Source: Bog-473 sp052140165 (GTDB lineage: Bacteria; Actinomycetota; Acidimicrobiia; Acidimicrobiales; RAAP-2). From it: 16,759 bases of DNA. The stretch spans positions 1 to 16,759 of the forward strand of contig JBKQUM010000023.1 in NCBI GenBank assembly GCA_052140165.1. The letters run 5' to 3'. Shown here one piece after another: positions 14,072 to 16,759 of this stretch (position 1 is the first letter of the stretch; each line of letters begins with the position of its first letter). The notes beneath the pieces are model-generated. The model ran no database searches and had not been told where the DNA came from. It was given only the letters and a program-made list of their open reading frames with translations. The translations under genes and the position numbers were made by a program.

Positions 14072-14093
14072 AGGTGCACCTCGGCCAGACTGG
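14072..14093. promoter_or_regulatory. Palindromes in the 29-bp divergent spacer
   Basis: AGGTGCACCT (14072-14081) is a perfect 10-bp palindrome that contains the Shine-Dalgarno site of the NagB-type gene. CCAGACTGG (14085-14093) is a second, odd-length palindrome that contains the proposed -10 CAGACT (14086-14091) of the dehydratase gene, six bases before its GTG. Together they may form a shared operator. Confidence 0.4.
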
Positions 14094-14097
14094 ACTG

Positions 14098-15057
14098 GTG
14101 CGCGACGTCATCGTCCCGGGTCCGGCCCACATGGAGGCTGCGTGGAAGGCGGTCCGCCGCTTCCTCCCGGTGACGCCCGTCTTCGGGACTCCCCAGCTCG
14201 GGCCCTCGGTCACGGCGAAGATCGAGACGCTCCAGCCAACGGGCTCCTTCAAGGTGCGGGGCGGTCTGGCCGCCGTGTCGGCCACGCTGGAGGAGGATCC
14301 CGGCCGTGCCGTGGTCGCCTCCTCCGCCGGCAACCACGGGCTCGGTCTGGCCTACGCGGCCTCCAAGCTGGGCGCGCGGGTGACCGTCGTGGTGCCCACG
14401 GGAGCGTCCGCGGCGAAGGTCTCGGCGCTCCAGCAGTTCGACGTGCGCCTCGTCCTCCATGGCGACGGCTACCGCGAGGCGGAGACGCACGCGCTCCAGT
14501 TGTCCGCGTGCGAGGGGAGCCGCTACATCTCGCCGTACAACGATCCCGACGTCATCGCCGGCCAGGCGACACTCGCCCGCGAGCTCCTGGAGCAGGTGCC
14601 CGACCTCGGCACCGTGATCGTGCCCTGCGGCGGCGGGGGGTTGCTCTCGGGCGTCATCCTCGGCCTGGAGGGATCGGGTGTGCGTGTCGTCGGCATCGAG
14701 TCCGAGGCGTCGCCCTCCATGAGCACGGCCCTGGCGGCGGGCGGCATCGTCCCGATCGACGTCGAGCCGACGGTGGCCGACGGGTTGGCCGGCAACCTCG
14801 AGCCGGGTGCCGTGACGGTCGACATCGCGCTCGAGCACGGTGTCGCGGTCCTCACGGTGAGCGAGGCCGACATCCGATCCGCCATGGCCTACTCCGCCAC
14901 CAAGATGGGCCTCGTGCTCGAGGGCGCCGGCGCGGTCGGCGTCGCCGCGTTGCGCGCCGGGGTCGTGAGCCCCGACGCATCCGGCAGGGAGACCGTGGTG
15001 ATCCTGACCGGGCGCAACGTGGCCCCGAAGCTGCTCTCGGAGGTGCTTCATCCCTGA
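14098..15057 (+). CDS. PLP-dependent threonine/serine dehydratase-like enzyme
   Basis: This is a 319-residue fold-type II PLP enzyme of the threonine dehydratase / serine dehydratase group, which deaminates hydroxy amino acids to 2-oxo acids. The cofactor lysine is Lys52 in PTGSFKVRG (48-55). SAGNHGLG (76-83) is the substrate loop, and CGGGGLLSG (177-185) binds the PLP phosphate. It lacks the C-terminal regulatory ACT domain of biosynthetic IlvA, so it is catalytic-only, as in degradative dehydratases or serine racemases. The GTG at 14098 is used because a -10-like CAGACT lies six bases upstream; the ATG at 14131 is possible but would remove part of the first helix. Its last codons carry the Shine-Dalgarno and start of the next hydrolase gene, so the two form an operon. 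Confidence 0.9.
   Translation: MRDVIVPGPAHMEAAWKAVRRFLPVTPVFGTPQLGPSVTAKIETLQPTGSFKVRGGLAAVSATLEEDPGRAVVASSAGNHGLGLAYAASKLGARVTVVVPTGASAAKVSALQQFDVRLVLHGDGYREAETHALQLSACEGSRYISPYNDPDVIAGQATLARELLEQVPDLGTVIVPCGGGGLLSGVILGLEGSGVRVVGIESEASPSMSTALAAGGIVPIDVEPTVADGLAGNLEPGAVTVDIALEHGVAVLTVSEADIRSAMAYSATKMGLVLEGAGAVGVAALRAGVVSPDASGRETVVILTGRNVAPKLLSEVLHP
15039..15052 (+). promoter_or_regulatory. Ribosome binding site that marks a non-standard ATC start
   Basis: GGAGGTG at 15039-15045 is a near-perfect Shine-Dalgarno sequence inside the end of the dehydratase gene. Four bases later comes ATC (15050-15052), exactly where homologous hydrolases would have their start codon. A single C-to-G change would make it ATG. 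Confidence 0.55.
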
Positions 15058-15910
15058 GCTCAGCGCCGACGGGGTCACCCTCGACTACCAGGTCACCGGC
15101 GACGGGGAGCCGCTGCTGCTCGTCGCGGGCTGCGGCCAGCCCGCCGCGGCCTGGCACCTGTCGCTCGTGCCGGCACTCGCGGCCGCCGGGTACGCGGTCG
15201 CCACCTTCGACAACAGGGGAGTTGAGCCGTCCTCCTCGCCCCCCGCTCCCTACAGCGTGGACGCCATGGCCGATGACACCCTCTCGCTCCTCGACCATCT
15301 CGGGTGGCACGACCCGGTGCGGGTGGCCGGTCATTCCATGGGCGGGTGGATCGCGGAGACCCTCGTGCTGGACCACCCCGAGCGGATCCGTGCCGCCGCG
15401 CTCATGGGCAGCGCCAACCGACCCACCGCATGGGAGATCGCCATCACGACGGTCGAGCGGGACCTCGCCCGCCTGGACTACGACCTGCCGCCGCTGTTCT
15501 ACGCCACCGAGACGATGCGCTACCTGCCGACGTCCGACCTCCAGGACTCCGAGGTGGTGAGCACCTGGCTGTCGCTGATGGGCGACGTGCCGGTCTGGCC
15601 CAACCCCGGGCGCCTCGGCCAGTACGAGGCGGCGCTCGCCTGGTCGACCGATCCCATCCGCACCACCCGGTGGCCCGAGGTGCACGTGCCCTGCCTCGTG
15701 CTGGCGTTCGAGCACGACACCGACTCGCCGCCCCGCTACGCGCGCCAGGCCGCCGGGGAGATCCCGGGCTGCGAGTACCGCGAGGTTGCCGGGGCCGGCC
15801 ACATCGGGTTCCTCACCCATGCCGACGAGGTCGCCCGCATCCTCGTCGAGTTCTTCGACCGGTCCTCGCACCGGCTCAAGGGGTCGGGCGCGGGTCCTCC
15901 CAGTCGATGA
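15050..15910 (+). CDS. Alpha/beta hydrolase with probable ATC start codon
   Basis: This is a 286-residue alpha/beta hydrolase of the short epoxide-hydrolase/esterase type. The nucleophile elbow is GHSMGG with Ser96; the acid is Asp223 or Asp225 in FEHDTDSPP, and His251 lies in GAGHIGF. NRG at 55-57 is the usual strand-turn motif. The frame upstream has no ATG, GTG or TTG between the stop at 15005 and the GTG at 15167, but starting at 15167 would delete the first strands, including LDYQVTGDGEPLLLV. A strong GGAGGTG (15039-15045) lies four bases before ATC at 15050, which gives the typical family start PELSADGVTLDY. The ATC lies in the last codons of the dehydratase gene, so translation is probably coupled. 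Its 3' end overlaps the GNAT gene by 35 bp tail to tail. The substrate is unknown. Confidence 0.85.
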   Translation: MPELSADGVTLDYQVTGDGEPLLLVAGCGQPAAAWHLSLVPALAAAGYAVATFDNRGVEPSSSPPAPYSVDAMADDTLSLLDHLGWHDPVRVAGHSMGGWIAETLVLDHPERIRAAALMGSANRPTAWEIAITTVERDLARLDYDLPPLFYATETMRYLPTSDLQDSEVVSTWLSLMGDVPVWPNPGRLGQYEAALAWSTDPIRTTRWPEVHVPCLVLAFEHDTDSPPRYARQAAGEIPGCEYREVAGAGHIGFLTHADEVARILVEFFDRSSHRLKGSGAGPPSR

Positions 15911-16196
15911 CGAGGCCGGCCGACTCGTCCGGGTGGTCGCGGAGCCAGCGGTTGGCGAAGGGGCACCACGGCACCACGATCAGGTGTTCGGAGCGGGCCC
16001 GAGCCAGCGCGGCCCGGACGAGCCGGCCCCCGGTGCCCCGCCCCGCCCACTCCTCGGGAACGCGCGTGTGGATCAGCTCGAGCCGGTTGCCGGCGATGCG
16101 GTAGACCAGCTCGGCCTCGCGGCCGCCCTCCCGTATGACGAAGCGGTTCTCATCGGTGGCGTCGACGATCTGGGCGTCGTCGGGGGGAGTCGTCAT
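15876..16196 (-). CDS. Small GNAT-like N-acetyltransferase (YjdJ type)
   Basis: This 106-residue protein is of the small GNAT type (YjdJ-like, GCN5-related). It shows the acetyl-CoA loop region THTRVPEEWAGRGTGGRLVRAAL as HTRVPEEW (43-50) followed by AGRGTGG (51-57), then VVPWCPFANRWLRDHPD (74-90), which carries the family's conserved P-x-C. The ATG at 16196 follows GGAGG with six bases between; an upstream ATG at 16298 would add 34 residues without resemblance. Members of this family are single-domain acetyltransferases with unknown substrates. The last 35 bp overlap the end of the convergent hydrolase gene. Confidence 0.87.
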   Translation of the reverse strand: MTTPPDDAQIVDATDENRFVIREGGREAELVYRIAGNRLELIHTRVPEEWAGRGTGGRLVRAALARARSEHLIVVPWCPFANRWLRDHPDESAGLVIDWEDPRPTP

Positions 16197-16259
16197 GGCG
16201 AACCTCCAGGTCGTCGTGGTTCGTCGCAACCCTATGGGTACTAGACGGTTGATTCCAAG

Positions 16260-16282
16260 GGATCCTCGCTGAACGAGGGTCC
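16260..16282 (+). repeat. Hairpin ahead of the transposase gene
   Basis: GGATCCTCG (16260-16268) and CGAGGGTCC (16274-16282) pair over nine positions with one G-U pair and a five-base loop. It lies 66 bp before the transposase start, so within or beside the left end of the element. Such hairpins near IS ends can limit read-in transcription or translation. Confidence 0.4.
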
Positions 16283-16348
16283 ACGTCGGGCGCGACAAAG
16301 GCGTCCATGATCGGCGTTGCGTATTCCCAACTCGACCATGGAGGTCAA

Positions 16349-16759
16349 ATGGACGCCGACCTGGACACCTTTGTCACCGCACTGTACGTGACGATCGACG
16401 ACGCGCTTCGGATCCGCCCTGAGCTGCGACCATGGCGCCCGAGGATCGGGCTCGCCCCCAAGATCTCCGACGCCGAACTCATCACCTTGGCCGTGCTCCA
16501 GGCCCTCTTGGGCTTCACCTCTGAGACCCGTTTCTTGCGACACGCCGCGGTCCACCTGCGCCCCTGGTTCCCCTACATCCCCATGCAGAGCGGCTACAAC
16601 AAGCGACTGCGCAAGTCCGAAGGCCAGCTCAAGGCGTGCATCCGCCTGCTGGCAACCGACACCGAGCACTGGGACGACGACACCTGGGTCATGGACTCGA
16701 CGCCGGTCGAGTGCGGACGCTCGCGACCCACCGTCGAGCGGTCCGAGCTGGCGGGCTGG
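16349..16759 (+). mobile_element. IS982-like transposase, cut by the right edge
   Basis: This is an open frame of 137 codons from the ATG at 16349 (preceded by GGAGG at 16340-16344) to the end of the window. The sequence ITLAVLQALLGFTSETRFLR, then a GYNKRLRKSE stretch (about 84-93) and MDSTPVECGRSRP (about 116-128) match the N-terminal half of IS982-type DDE transposases; the Asp of MDSTPVE would be the first acidic residue of the triad. The rest of the gene and the right inverted repeat lie outside the window. The left inverted repeat should lie between the GNAT start (16196) and 16349, but it cannot be fixed without the right end. No frameshift is seen in the visible part, so the element may be intact. 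Confidence 0.82.

Noticed and set aside
13761..15560. 599-codon plus-strand frame crossing the NagB-type, dehydratase and hydrolase genes
   Set aside because: It crosses three supported genes and reads as Arg/Gly/Pro-rich low complexity.
1..16759. CRISPR array, tRNA or rRNA genes, prophage or toxin-antitoxin pair
   Set aside because: No regularly spaced direct repeats, no cloverleaf-like segments and no structural phage genes were seen when reading both strands.

Overview
The window is a stretch of GC-rich (about 70%), densely packed bacterial chromosome. Several gene types suggest a high-GC actinobacterium, possibly from a deep lineage such as Acidimicrobiia: a GT-C mannosyltransferase of the PIG-V type, an LCP-like anchored protein, a YtrA-type GntR regulator, a DinB protein with an N-terminal CPECGFDA motif, and many genes that seem to start at or within a few bases of their promoter (leaderless mRNAs). 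The lineage is an inference; no rRNA or tRNA gene is present to fix it.

Layout, left to right. (a) 2-2002: the C-terminal part of an FtsX-like ABC permease cut by the left edge. (b) 4711-2013, minus strand: a likely four-gene operon with a Gfo/Idh/MocA oxidoreductase, an EthD-domain protein, an 80-residue winged-helix-like unknown and a short-chain dehydrogenase, which looks like a small catabolic or modification pathway of unknown substrate. A VOC/glyoxalase-fold gene diverges from it at 4894 across a spacer holding three perfect inverted repeats. (c) 5307-6479: a divergent pair of a short YtrA-type GntR regulator and a single-pass membrane protein ending in a SecD P1-head-like domain, with one compact promoter/operator between them. 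(d) 7711-6488: a multi-pass mannosyltransferase. (e) 9459-7956: a TauD/TfdA dioxygenase followed by a CadD-like transporter, with a divergent alpha/beta hydrolase at 9558. (f) 11628-10909: an LCP-like anchored protein, diverging from a sulfotransferase and DinB gene pair (11784-13267). (g) 14068-13289: a NagB-type sugar-phosphate deaminase, diverging across 29 bp from a PLP-dependent threonine/serine dehydratase whose end overlaps an alpha/beta hydrolase. That hydrolase has no ATG, GTG or TTG start near its N terminus and seems to begin at an ATC codon. (h) 16196-15876: a small GNAT protein. (i) 16349 to the right edge: the first 137 codons of an IS982-like transposase.

Most of this is ordinary accessory metabolism, with no CRISPR array, prophage or recognisable defence island. 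The items that most deserve a second look are the GntR/SecD-head module with its overlapping operator and leaderless promoter, the probable ATC start codon at 15050, and the recurring -10 hexamer placed 6-7 nt before start codons. No stretch over about 300 bp lacks a gene; the longest gaps are 10626-10908 (283 bp) and 7712-7955 or longer (244 bp), both described below.
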